Origin: Simmondsia chinensis
Lineage: Eukaryota; Streptophyta; Magnoliopsida; Caryophyllales; Simmondsiaceae
Direction: 5' to 3'
NCBI GenBank assembly: GCA_018398585.1
Contig: JAGTTD010000013.1
Coordinates: 30,149,131-30,213,130, forward strand
Length of the DNA stretch: 64,000 bases
The notes under the pieces were generated by a model. The model searched no databases, was not told the origin of the DNA, and saw only the letters and a program-made list of their open reading frames with translations. Of this stretch, positions 33,557 to 44,364 are shown in pieces; position 1 is the first letter of the stretch, and the number at the start of each line of letters is the position of its first letter. Made by a program: the position numbers and the translations under genes.

Positions 33557-33699
33557 CTTCCCCATAATCATTTCTCTCTTGCTACAAACAAGTGTCTTGA
33601 TTCCACTAGTCTAACATGTCGTAGATCCTTTGGCCCCCCATGTGCCTCGCATAACAGCCTTTTCCTCTGGAAAAGTTCATCTAGAACTCCAATGCCCTA

Positions 33700-34116
33700 A
33701 TGACGAACAAGGCTTTGTTTGCAACAATGGTTTTGACCAGTCTCAAAAATAATAATCATTTTAGGAAAGGAAACCTAATAGAGCGTTGCCTCCTGATGAA
33801 TTTGTTGTGCACCGCACGAGCAATGTGGCAAATGCTCATGCTTCTCTTGATTGTGTGCTGCTATGGGCCTTTGCAGGAGGAGGTTGTTTCCAATCAAGGA
33901 CTTTCCAGGAAAAATATGTGGACCTTGGTAAGAGCAAATAGAGAAGAATTGGAAGCTACCTCAGCAATATGCTTTATCACAGTGATTAGTGTATGTCATC
34001 ATATGACAGAAATTGCTAGATGGTTCCAACAAAAAATGCATCTTGTTTGGGACCATATGGTTAACTTACCTGTGGCCCAATGTTCGCAGGCAGTGCTCTT
34101 AGGAGAGTTAGTTTAG
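33700..34116 (+). other. 138-aa open frame, not recognised
   Basis: An uninterrupted frame with Met- and Cys-rich segments and no domain I can name. A neighbouring frame reads VVHRTSNVANAHASLDC and VDLGKSK, which could be decayed retrotransposon gag. Not considered a confirmed gene. Confidence 0.2.
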
Positions 34117-34429
34117 CGGATATCTAAAGGATTATGAGCCTTCTATTAACTTTCACATAATGACCTGATTTCTTCTAAAGGAAGATACCTTTCTTTCTTG
34201 GTTGTATTTCTCCACTCTATAGTCTAAACTCTGAAATAACTGTTCTTTAACTAGTAACATATGCAGATAGTGATACATTAAGATGGAGAGCTATTGACGT
34301 GACAGTTCTCAGTTTGATGCTATTTTCATCACACTCTTGTAAGTTACTAGAGAAAAGAACAAGGATCAGACAAAAGAAATGGACAAAGGACAATAGCTAC
34401 ACTAGCTCAGATGACAACAACTTGTTGCA

Positions 34430-34930
34430 ATTTTTTTGTTGAAAAAAGAAATAATATTAAGAGAAGAACAATATAAAAAGAGCCAAGGACAATATGTCCT
34501 CGAAAACAACCATGAAACATCAAAAAAACAAAGAACTGATAACATAAAGTCCTCCAATCCCAATGCAAATTGGCTTAAGATCTATCAGCAATAAACCTCC
34601 AAAGCTCTTAGTGCAATGAGCTCCTACGATGACCCACCTTTTCCTATAAGAAATTAACTATAGTATATTGATCTTTTAAAATCCTAGCATTCCTTTCTAA
34701 ATCAAATACACCAAAAAATTGCAATCTTGGTTGTGGTGAATAACATTAAGACATCTTTCCTCTTTCTTATGACATGGAACTCCATCAAAAAGATACTTTC
34801 AACCGATCTTAAGCTAACCGATATCTGGATAAAAGAGAGAAAAGCTTGCACCATAACTCCCAAGCCACTAAACATTGACAAAATATATGATCGTGCATCA
34901 CGCAATTCTAGAAGCACATGGAACAGATCC
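34430..34930 (-). pseudogene. L1-type LINE 3' remnant
   Basis: The minus strand contains KIAIFWCI followed by FRKECRDFKR, then ELIALRALEVYC and LHWDWRTLCYQF, with stops. This is the pattern of the last coding part of plant L1 elements (IWxERNxRIF, then WRTLC), followed by a T-rich tail. Confidence 0.5.
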
Positions 34931-35452
34931 CTGGAGACAACACCTTAAAATGTCTTCGCTTTTGCAGGCCATTTTAAGTATTAAGTTTGTTAAGAAGTAC
35001 AGACCACATTAAGACCTTGATTCTAAGGGAACTTTAGCTTTCCAACATAAGAGCATAAGGGAAAATTAGAAAAAGATTATTTAATTCAAGATGTTGGAGA
35101 ATTACAAAAGTAGATTGCTCTAATATTTCAGCAACTATCTCAAACATCATGCACTTGTTGACCGTACGCAAAATCACCATATCCAGGCCATTGAATTCAC
35201 ACTTTTAAGCAGTTATATGCTCCTGTTTCAAATCGAAGATTCCAACATTTAACCCTGACTAGTCCATATATGGCCATATTCAATCAATGACACAATTTCA
35301 TGAACATGATTAAATGTCCTGTAACAACAGATAAAAGGATGACTAAAAGACAGCTATCCACCTCTAACTTATGCAAGTCCAGAGCGCTATTGTTGTTTTC
35401 TCACACTAATAATAATGATAGTGTAAATCTTGAAAAAGCAAAGCTCTAACAT
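34931..35452. other. Nothing recognised
   Basis: AT-rich, no features seen. Confidence 0.4.
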
Positions 35453-36001
35453 GTAAATTCTAGGACATTACAATATAAGCAAAGGTTTGATGAATTTCAG
35501 GTTGGTTATCAAGAGTGGCGAGAAGAGTGGAGATCTATGTGTAAAAGCACCCAAAATACCTCTATCGTCTTTGATACACCCCCTGCCGTCCCCGAATCCG
35601 CCGGAGCACCAAAACCCTCGCCTGAGAACAAGATCGAAGTACCGGAGGTCCTCCCCAAGGCCGAAATCGAAGCGGAGGTCTTCGATCTAACTCCGGAACC
35701 GCCAGTGCCGATATTGGAAGAGGAATACGGCGTTCTCGTCGTCGCAGAGGTGCCAGAACCTCTAAACCCGAGCCGGAGCCCGGGCACCGAAGAGAAGAAA
35801 GAGAAAAACGAGGAGGAGGCCGGTGGTGTGGAGAAGGAAGACGATCGGGTGGTGAGGGAGCCGGAGACACCGAGGAAACCACCGCCGGTCATCGCCGAGA
35901 AACCGCCGCCGCACGCCGTCGAGGAGCCGCTCCGCCACGAGCTGGGGCAGGCTAGGGTTTTGGGTGGGGCGTTCTCCCAGAAGAGGGAAGGAAATTGGTA
36001 A
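35453..36001 (+). CDS. GC-rich Pro/Glu-rich ORF, unknown
   Basis: A frame open from 35453 (first Met at 35537, 154 residues from there) reads FDEFQVGYQEWREEW, then a Pro/Glu-rich, strongly acidic stretch (PEPPVPILEEEYG; EEKKEKNEEE), a KPPPVIAEKPPP segment, and ends GGAFSQKREGNW. GC content is far above its surroundings, as in a host exon or captured gene fragment. A plausible splice acceptor (TTTCAG) lies at 35500. The opposite strand is also open (127 aa, Ser-rich), an expected shadow. No family recognised. Confidence 0.4.
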   Translation, partial: VNSRTLQYKQRFDEFQVGYQEWREEWRSMCKSTQNTSIVFDTPPAVPESAGAPKPSPENKIEVPEVLPKAEIEAEVFDLTPEPPVPILEEEYGVLVVAEVPEPLNPSRSPGTEEKKEKNEEEAGGVEKEDDRVVREPETPRKPPPVIAEKPPPHAVEEPLRHELGQARVLGGAFSQKREGNW

Positions 36002-36117
36002 TTTGGGTGAAGGAATATATTAAAGAAAAAAATTATTAAATTTTTTAATAATTTTAGAAAATTTACGGGGTTAAAATTTATAATTTTAGTATTTGATCCA
36101 GGAGGATTAATAGTTTA

Positions 36118-36467
36118 GGTATCAATACATTGATCCTTGAGGACAAAGATCTTTAAATGGGGAAGGTATTGATACAATAAAAAATATAGAAGTTAAGTAA
36201 GGGATAATTTAAATATAAATAAATAGGTTAATCCTTTAGTATAATTTTATACCTTCCCTAACTCTATATATATAAAAGAGTTAAGTTAGAAGAAAGTTAG
36301 ATTGAATGAGTTTGAAATGTTAGTCTCTCTCTCCTCTATCTCTCTAGCTCTCCCCCTTCTCTATCTTTCTAGTCTATTTCTCCCCTTTCTTCCCTTATAC
36401 TATATAAATCTTCTTATTTTCTATTAATACAAGTCTTATTCTACTAGATCTATTCTAGATCGTAACA
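36118..36467 (+). mobile_element. Gypsy LTR end: polypurine tract plus 298-bp LTR
   Basis: CCTTGAGGACAAAGATC, the usual end of a gypsy pol frame, is followed by a purine tract (AAATGGGGAAGG) and an LTR from 36170 (TGATACAATA) to 36467 (GATCGTAACA). A TATATATATAAAAG box lies near 36268. After it, TGATACGAGCCA at 36474 resembles a decayed primer-binding site. Confidence 0.55.
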
Positions 36468-36559
36468 TTGAAATGATACGAGCCAAAGTGGGATTTGGCG
36501 CACAGTGGGACGCCATCCCACTAAGTCCCCACCGCCCAGGCGACTACCTTGCTTCTAAT

Positions 36560-36891
36560 CCTCGAGGACGAGGATCTTTTCAAGGGGCGGTATTGCTGCA
36601 AACCGGCTTTCACCCACGCACCAACAAGATGTGCCACCTCATCCCCCTTCGAGAATGTTCCCAGCTGTCACCTCACTCCCTCCCCTACTTGTATAAATAG
36701 AGAGTAGTGGTAGTGTCGAGAGTATGCCAAATGTGATGAAAGAGCTGATGCTCTATTCTCTCCCTCCCCCTATGTCCTCCTTCTACTTCTCCCCCCTTTC
36801 TCTTATGTAAAATCTCCATTATTGGAGTCATATCTATCAAATATATTACTATTAGTTGTGATTTCAGTTGATTTACATTTGTATTGTATCA
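36560..36891 (+). mobile_element. Second gypsy LTR end (298 bp) directly downstream
   Basis: CCTCGAGGACGAGGATC and the purine tract AAGGGGCGG precede an LTR from 36594 (TGCTGCAAACC) to 36891 (TTGTATCA), with a TATAAATAG box near 36694. Only about 126 bp of internal sequence separates it from the previous LTR. Its 3' half matches 49331-49631. The two adjacent LTRs look diverged, so this may be a recombinant or mini-element. Confidence 0.5.
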
Positions 36892-37145
36892 CTGTATCCC
36901 CAAAGTTCCTTCTGGACTTGTGGACCTGATTGGCATAGAAGGGAGCCACCCTCCTATTGCCGATGTAGAAAGTGTATATAGGTACATCAATTCAGGGAGG
37001 GGGGTCAGTGTCGGAGGAATTGATGGTGCAGCGGCGAAGTAAGGGGGCAGAGGAGATGGTGGCCAGAAGGGGGGAGGGGCTGCTTTGTTTGCTAGTTGGA
37101 TATAAGGATATGTTTTTTTTTTAAAAAAAAAATAAAAATTAAAAC

Positions 37146-37822
37146 TACGAATGTTTATGATTTGGCTAATCGTGATCAAGAGACTCAAAAATCTCTAACC
37201 ATTACCATAACCGAAAAAATCAGTTAACTGACTTTTGATAATTCGGTTTGGTTATGGCAAGTTAACTGGTAACCGAAAAAATAATACAATACGTGTTTCA
37301 TGTTATATGATTAATCTCCTTAAAGGTTTGTAAATATCTAAAAATATGAGAATATTCAATAAATTATAAGCTTATAATTCAATTCTAAAAAATTAAATAT
37401 ATAATATCTCATTTTAATCAATATGTTGACAAACGAATAACAATAGATATTAGTAAAGTAGTGCTTAGTTAATATTTAGGATATAACGATAGAGCACGAG
37501 TATTTGATACTATGAGATGAATTAGGGAAAAAGATAAAACTGATCGTGCATTATGGAATAATCACCTATACTTAGAAAAAATATACATAATTAATAATAT
37601 AATATTATAAATATGTAAAAATATATACATAATATATACTATTTCGGTAAATCGATTAATCGGAGTGGACAAAATCTGTAGCCGTTACCATCCCAAAATA
37701 CCTCAAATTTTTGGATTCAGTCAACCTACCCGGAAATTCAGTATGATTAACCGCATTTACGGGTCGATATTCGGGAATTCGGTTCGACATTTCGGTTACG
37801 TTTTTTTTTTTGAACACCCTTA
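37146..37822. mobile_element. hAT-type MITE, copy 2
   Basis: Colinear with 5006-5707 over its whole length (shared CAAAAATCTCTA, TTAAATATATAATATCT, and the terminal TTTTTTTGAACACCC), with about 30 bp missing near the left end. The left terminus is decayed and flanks (AATTAAAA / GCTTAAAA) match at 6 of 8 bases. Confidence 0.85.
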
Positions 37823-37828
37823 GCTTAA

Positions 37829-38212
37829 AATCACCTATATTTTAGATGTGATTTCAGAAAATCGCCTAACTTTTCTAATTTTTTAAAGCCACGCCTAACT
37901 TTTTCAAAAAAATTTCAATATCATGCCTAACCTAATGTTGACACCGTTAAAATAAGTACGAAATTACAAAGCTACCATCAATAGAACTTGTTTTTATCAA
38001 TATATTACTTAATATAATTTATTAAATTAAATTAAACTTGGCGTTTTGGTGCATTTATACCCCAAAATCCGGTGTTTCATTTGACGGAAAGTTAACGGTA
38101 TCGGCATTAGGTATGATATTGAAAATATTTCGAAAAGGTTAGATGCAACTTTGAAAAATTAGAAAAGATAGGTGGTTTTTTAAAACCGCACCTAAAATAT
38201 AGATGGTTTCAA
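37829..38212. repeat. Long-arm fold-back MITE adjoining the hAT MITE
   Basis: The left arm (ATCACCTATATTTTAGATG to about 37960) is the reverse complement of the right arm (38080 to CATCTATATTTTAG-type end), about 130 bases each around a ~115-bp core. The arms carry degenerate CTAACTTTTC repeats. The structure suggests a MULE-type or fold-back MITE; no target duplication was found. Confidence 0.65.
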
Positions 38213-38224
38213 TAATAATAAAAA

Positions 38225-38456
38225 AAAGATATGTTTGACACATGGAATTGGAACTAGACTGTGGAATTCCAGTTTCAATTCCAATTCTCATGGAATTGGA
38301 ATTCTGTTCATCAAAAGAATTGGAAGTTAGAATTCTAATTATATAATGATTCGAATCATCAAGGGCTTTCGGTCAATTGAATTAGACTATATCGAGTTTT
38401 AAATCAACTACGGTTAGATTTTAGCTGGAGCGGTTCACACTGCGTTCAAGTTATTA
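38225..38456. repeat. Fragment of the GGAATT-rich PIF/Harbinger-like family
   Basis: Repeated GGAATTGGAATT blocks and the TAGATTTTAGCTGGAGCGG segment match the subterminal parts of the element at 38526-40964 (compare the reverse complement of 40720-40940). Confidence 0.5.
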
Positions 38457-38525
38457 TTGTTAGAAAAATTGATAGTAAAACCCGAAAGCTTCATAATAAA
38501 TTAAATTCCTAAAGAAATACACTAA

Positions 38526-40964
38526 GGCTGTGTTTGGAGCATGAAATTGGAGGCTGGAATTGAGGCTGAGGCTGGAATTGGAGCCCCGAATTCCAATTCT
38601 GTTATTTGGTTCACCTGGAATTGGAATTACAATTCCACTGCCCAATTCGATGGAATTGGATTTTAACTGAAAAACAAACTTTCTAATTCTCCCGGGTGGG
38701 GGGTAAGGAATTGCAATTTCGTATTAACTCCATTAACCTAAAACCCAAAATGACCAACTTAATTAACCCAATCCAAAATAAATCAAAATCCAAAGACTTA
38801 GACACAAACTAAATTTGTCCCGAACCTAAATATCACCCAACTCGAATAACTTGAACTTGAAATGACTGAAATCACTTTAACTCAAATTCCAAAATGACCC
38901 AACGCGATTGATTCAAAACTCCAGAAAACTCAAATCTAGAAAATGAAACTACTCGATTTGAATATAATGTAAACAAGTTGAGCCAAAGTGAAAATGAAAT
39001 TGACCAAAATTTTAATACAATCCTGATATCCATGATTTTTACATATTTTATTTCCCGTTTTTGTCATATATTCGGCCTCTCCATGTGTGTTCAGTTGTTA
39101 TTTAGGTACATTTTCATGTAGAACATATCAAAGCGGACGGAAGAAGAACTATGACAAAATCAAGCACTATTGAGGCACTTTTGAAGACTGATTGGAGAAA
39201 CCCAACCATTTGTGCATATGAAAGACCCATTCGGTCATAATTTGGTGAACTGAGTACGTTCCATAGCGCTTCGGAGCTTAATTAAGAAAAGGGGCCCAAA
39301 GAACCGATCGATCAGCAGCTCCCGGTTAGGAAAACTAACCAAAAGCCTGCCAATCGATCGGGAGTTTTTGCGTGAGCTCACCGATCGATCGGCTCTTTTA
39401 GTCGATCGATCGGGATGGTTCTGTGCGGAACCCAAACTCCTCCTGCGCCTATAAATAGAGAAGGGAAAGTCAGCCTTGGATACGCTTTTCCTGGCCACAC
39501 GTCCTCCCTTCTCTCTCCTTCCCGAAGCCACTACGAGATCCAAAGGGTTCTCAAACGCCGAAGTGCAGGTGGTTGGAGTACTGGGGGAACCAAAGCAAGG
39601 ATCAACGTCAACATCAATTGGGGGAGTCTTCAAATCCTTAGTTTTATCATTATTGTTTTCTTTCTTAGATTTCATGATATTTAGATCTCCTATGGAGGAG
39701 TAGACTTTCTTAGTGTAGGGATGAAGGGCGAGTAGCCGCCCGTATCCCAGATTTATATTATGCTTTTGACGATTGATTTAGTTATGTTATATTCGCACCC
39801 CTATGGGGAGTTTTTTATGAGTGTTGGATATTTTTTGTATGTGTGCTTGTAGCCATGACTGGGTCTCCAACTTTGCAGCGATTAGTCTTGTGCTTGTAGC
39901 CTAGACCATAACATAATAGGAATTCACGCGTGGTCAGGGTTGAGGTTGTACCCAACTCTGAACCCAATCTTTTATATAAGTTAATATTGAATTAGGAGTA
40001 ATAAAGGAATTAAGTAGTGCTAATGAGATAACCTATGCTACATCTACAGTGCTAAGATAGGTTATGCCTTTATACTAGTTCATTACCCTAAGCCCTAATT
40101 TATATATTAACTCGGACTTAGAGCTTGTAGCCTAAGTCTTTCAAGTCATCGTCCTAAGCAGAATATAATGACGGGATACGTGTTAAGCTACCCTGAATTC
40201 ATTCCCTAAACTAACCTTAATCGAATTGTCGTACTCACTTTATATTCAGTTTTAGTAATTTAGCTTCAACTTATTCAAACAACACTAAAAAACCAAAAAT
40301 TCAAACCACTCGTTAATCAGTAAATCTAACTTGACACGATTCCTTGTGGATACGACCCGTATACCCGACAAAGCTACGACGATCTCGTACACTTGCAAGT
40401 AAACAGTTTTAAACACACATTTAAAAACACACCAAATCCATACCCAAAAGACCTGACCCATGTCAGACTCAATCTAAGATGACTCGAAATTTGAAATGAT
40501 ACAATTCGTTTGTCCTTTAACTAAGATGACTCAAGCTTGAAATGACCTAAATGAACTTGAACTCGATCTTAACTATCCTGAATCTTGAAAAAATAACCCG
40601 ATTAATTAAAATTCGAGGTAACTTGAACACCAAATGATCTGACGCAATACTCGACCCTATTTGACTCGAATATCGAATAACTAAAACTCAAATTGAATCG
40701 CTCCGACCGTAATAACTTGAACACAATGTGAACCGCTTCGACCGAAATCGGACCGTAGTTGATTTAAAACTCGAAATACTCCAACTCAATTGACCTGAAA
40801 CCCTCGATGATTTGAATCATTACATAATTATAATTTCGACATCCAATTCCTTTGACGAACCAAACAATGGAATTTCAATTCCATCAGAATTCCAATTCCA
40901 CCAAAATTGGAATTGGAATTGCAATTTTACAGTGCAATTCGAATTCCATGTTCCAAATAGAGCC
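38526..40964. mobile_element. PIF/Harbinger-like element (2.44 kb) with TAA target duplication
   Basis: Ends GGCTGTGTTTGGAGCATG and, reverse complemented, GGCTCTATTTGGAACATG are terminal inverted repeats. TAA lies on both sides (38523-38525 and 40965-40967). The paralogous site at 44948-44950 has a single TAA and no insert. Subterminal GGAATTCCAATT-type palindromes are abundant; no transposase frame. A solo LTR occupies the middle. Confidence 0.85.
39023..40417 (+). mobile_element. Probable solo gypsy LTR nested in the Harbinger-like element
   Basis: Starts near TGATATCCATGATTTTTAC and ends near GTACACTTGCAAGTAAACA; the TTCCTTGTGGATACGACCCG block close to the end is typical of long plant gypsy LTRs. 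A TATAAATAGAG box at 39450 follows four TCGATCGATCGG-type units (39305-39415). CTTGTAGCC recurs at 39846, 39892 and 40125. Exact ends and target duplication are unresolved. Confidence 0.6.
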
Positions 40965-41085
40965 TAATCATATTGTTATAAGACACAACATTTCTATCAT
41001 TTATTTCATCGAACACCTTGTATGCAAACTCTAAAGTACTCAAATTACAACAATACCTTAAATTAAATTAAATTGCCTTGGGGCA

Positions 41086-41474
41086 TGGTGATGCTGTTGA
41101 CAAGCCTATACTCTCTCTCTCTCTCTCTCTCTCTCTACGTCCTCTCTCTCTCTCCCCCTCGTTGCTCATATGCTCCAGGCGTTCTACACACTCTCTCTAC
41201 ACTCTCTAATCTTTTTACATGCTTCTTTGCTTTTACCTTTTACCTTTTATATTCTACTCTGGCTCCTATGTCCCTATGTCTCTATGTATCTATGCTTCGT
41301 TGCCCCCATGCTTCCATGCCTCTACGCGTACATGCTTACTTGATAACTTGCTTACTTGCTTGTTTGTTTGTTTACTTGCTTATGCGGTTACATGCATACT
41401 TGCCTAGCATGATAACTGTACTTTATATGCTCTTCAAGCCTAGCATGATTACTATACTTTACGTGCTCTTCATA
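41086..41474. repeat. CT-rich microsatellite and low-complexity region
   Basis: (CT)n around 41110-41155, then TATG/CTTG-rich sequence, then a 36-bp tandem duplication (AGCCTAGCATGAT type) at about 41402-41473. It opens a Leu/Ser/Cys-rich 150-aa frame not considered coding. Confidence 0.7.
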
Positions 41475-41521
41475 CAGATGCTTCATATCTATAATAACTA
41501 TCAAAACCATCAAATATCAGG

Positions 41522-41655
41522 TTGAGGGTCCTCGGAAACAGTCTCTCGTCTGGGTCTCACCCTGACGGGGTAAGACTGGGTACATCCTTCCCCTCCCAGA
41601 CCCTGCGCAAGCGAGAGCCCTCACTGGGTATGTGGTTGTTGCTGTTGTTGTTACA
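41522..41655 (+). mobile_element. Au-like SINE
   Basis: GGGTCCTCGGAAACAGTC, CACCCTGACGGGGTAAGAC, CCCAGACCCTGCGC and a GGTTGTTGCTGTTGTTG tail: the best preserved of the SINEs here. Confidence 0.8.
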
Positions 41656-42069
41656 TATTTATTCTTTTTTATATAATATGTATAGTAATATTAGTAGTAA
41701 TAATAATGATTAATATTGGACAATCATTCAAAAACTTCTTAACGAATAATCTTTGTATATGAATTAATCACATTGTGATTTTTATGAAGAATATCATAGT
41801 ATGAAAACGAGCTCCAAATGTAGGCATACCGAAAAAAAAAAAAAACTATTGGAATCTAGTTTGACATGTTAAATACTCAAAATTTAGTAACTATAAAATT
41901 TTATACTACACTGAACATAATTTTGGGTCGGATTTGGGTCGGGTTCGGGTTGGATTTGTTGTCATCCAAATCTGACCCGATTAAAACCCATTTTTTATAC
42001 CCAAATCCATTTTAAATGGATCGGGTTGAATGGATATCCAATGGTTTTGGGTCCAATTTCAATTCCTAG
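41656..42069. other. Nothing recognised
   Basis: AT-rich; a TCGGGTTCGGGTTGGAT-type simple block near 41940. Confidence 0.4.
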
Positions 42070-42699
42070 TGCACACAGTGTAATCGGTGACCGTTCTCCA
42101 GGATTAATGCGATCCAACTTTTAACGTGCACTCGTTAGTTTCCAAGTAGGAGTACCTTGAACTTTGCCCAAAATCTTTGGAAGAAAACTCACAGCATTGG
42201 TAAGATATTCCCAATATCCCTTTTCTCAATCTTGAAATTGGAAACAGAAGGAGGAAGATCAGCATTGGATGCAACAACGACTTCGAAGAGGGCCATATGC
42301 ATGGACCCCTTGGCAGTTACTTTTTTCCTAAGGAGCTCATTGAATCTCTCACTAAACAACGAAAAAGAGGGGGAGAGAGAGAGAGAGAGATATGGGGTAT
42401 ATATTGATTAAGAATGTAGAGGATGGTTCAAGGTATTAACACTGGACGTAATACATTGCATCGGTAAAATAGTGGACGCAATAAATTGCAACGGCTATAT
42501 TGTTAATAAATTCACAGCATTCACAATTTTAATGATGCCAAACGGCTAGTAACGACAAATAGTTTTTTTAATAGGCGCGATAAATTATTTTTGAAAATAA
42601 ATATACCCGTTAAGAAAAAGATTACCCACACAATTTTCTAATGTGAGATACAACTCCCCCATAAAACTAAAGGTTAGCTTGTATCATTTTTTTCCAACA
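42070..42699 (-). mobile_element. LTR-like segment copy A (630 bp)
   Basis: Direct copy of 45293-45912. On the minus strand it begins TGTTGGAAAAAAATGATAC and ends ACTGTGTGCA (TG...CA), is preceded by a purine block (ACGGGAGAT) at 42700, and has a TATATACCCC box at about 42397-42410. The minus strand also has a short frame (VTAKGSMHMALFEVVV and onward, about 45 residues) kept in both copies, of unknown meaning. Reading as a copia-type LTR fits the copia RT remnant alongside. Confidence 0.6.
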
Positions 42700-44300
42700 A
42701 TCTCCCGTAAAGGATACAAGCGGAAGAGAACAATGAAGAATATATTGGGCAAAGGAAGTTCTATTTTTGCAAATAACTAAAAAAGAAGGCATGAAATAAT
42801 GATCCTAAGGGCATAATAAGTCTCCAATGACAACACAAGTCCACATATGACTCAAACATATCACATTTTCCCAACCATAAGTTGAAATTCAGCAAAACAG
42901 TCCAAAAACCAACAGAATACCAGTTTGGCTAGCAAAATTCAGCAATTAAGTGTCATAATCTGTAGTATATACATAGCATATATCAGTTGCACATTATAAA
43001 CTGCAAGTATTACTTCAGTAGTGCAAAATCTAGCATGTAAAAGTCCATAACCGCATGTACATCAGCATCTTACAGCCCACAATCTGTACAAGACAATATG
43101 GACATCAACATACAGGCCAAAACAATATGTAGTAGCACATTCAGCTTGAAAAAGACATGTTTTTCTTCATTTCAAGTAACATATAACAATATATTCACAA
43201 TGCTTTGAACACATTCATGAGACATACATGAAACACATCAACATGGAGACTAATACACAAAATCATACATAGATCTCCAAGAACTCACAAGTCCTATTTG
43301 CCGTTTACAAGAATCAACTTATTTCACTTAGATTCAAATTCCCTCTTCCCAAAACACCTGCTAGAAGAGGAGGCTAGCAAGACATCATGAATAATCTACT
43401 ATTCTCTATCAAATGTGTTTGAAATCTCATGTAACCGTAACCAAACACAATGATAAAAAGTATCCATGTTTTTGAGTCTATCTTTTGATCACTAGTTTTG
43501 ACTTTTGTTTACCCGTTACTCTTCAATTTTATTTTTGAATACCCACTCTACCGCCAATTGGTTTACACCCTTTAAGAATGTCTGCCGGTTTCCATGAGTG
43601 ATTAGTAATTGTTCTCCGAGACTAGAATCAATATACTTCATGATCTAAAATATGTTTAACTACAAACACATGAGATTATTGTCTTTTATATATTCTATCA
43701 GGGTGGGATATCATTACTTCATCCTCACTTGATAAAAACCAGTATAATTTACGTTGTCCTTTTAGAAGTCCAAAATAATGCAATCTACACAAGTTCTTGC
43801 AAAATAATCAATATTATTTTATTAGGCTATACTGCCCCGCAATTCGCTAGCTTGAAGCGTAAGGCATATGAATGTGCGTTTATCTAAACAACATATGCAA
43901 CTTAATATGTGCATCACACATGGGTCAGGCTTGGAAAATGTCCATTGAAATTTAACACTTTAGTGCTACGTTTGTGGGGATGAAAATTCATATCAAAATG
44001 TAAAAAATGAGATTAGACAATATTATTGTAATGTGCTTGCTATCGAAATATTACATGCGGATATAAGCATTAAAACTTAAACCAAGAAGTAAGTCATCTG
44101 TATTTCATACCGGGGTCTACATTATAAAATTCAAAACCATGTGTCTGAATTATTCTGACCTATTTCTATTGATTTTTAAAGCCATTGATTCTTCTTTTAT
44201 TGTAGCTCGAACAACATTTTTATTTTATTTATTTATTATTTCTTGAGAGATCCTCATTTTAATTTGACCCAACATATATATTTTCTATAATTTATGTTTA
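42700..44300 (-). pseudogene. Decayed Ty1/copia internal region
   Basis: The minus strand at about 43480-43610 reads KGCKPIGGRVGIQK followed by RVTGKQKSKL, matching the start of copia reverse transcriptase (KxxKPIGCKWV and KARLVAKG). The rest is AT-rich and full of stops; no other pol motif is certain. Confidence 0.5.
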
Positions 44301-44364
44301 GAATCAAATAGCTTGTCAATTATTCAAATCAAGAGCTTCCTTACACAGTCGCTAAGAAAATTAT

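Larger units (their letters stand above)
38457..41068 (-). pseudogene. PPR-gene fragment (copy A), interrupted by a transposon
   Basis: On the minus strand 41068-40968 encodes NLSTLEFAYKVFDEINDRNV then VSYNNMI, typical of a pentatricopeptide repeat. Then comes the inserted element, and similarity to copy B resumes at 38525-38457. The frame is closed just after NNMI by stops in both copies. Copy B (44881-45052) is the uninterrupted equivalent. Confidence 0.7.

Noticed and set aside
33700..34116. 138-aa frame as a host gene
   Set aside because: No recognisable domain, next to a solo LTR, and an adjacent frame looks as plausible; kept only as an unrecognised frame.
35509..35892. Ser-rich 127-aa minus-strand frame as the missing DGP3 transit-peptide exon
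   Set aside because: It is the complement of the acidic/proline-rich plus-strand ORF, lacks a fitting phase-0 donor, and its C-terminal part does not resemble DGP3. Its Ser/Thr content follows from the opposite strand.
41073..41525. 150-aa Leu/Ser/Cys-rich plus-strand frame
   Set aside because: Translation of a CT microsatellite and TATG/CTTG low-complexity sequence.
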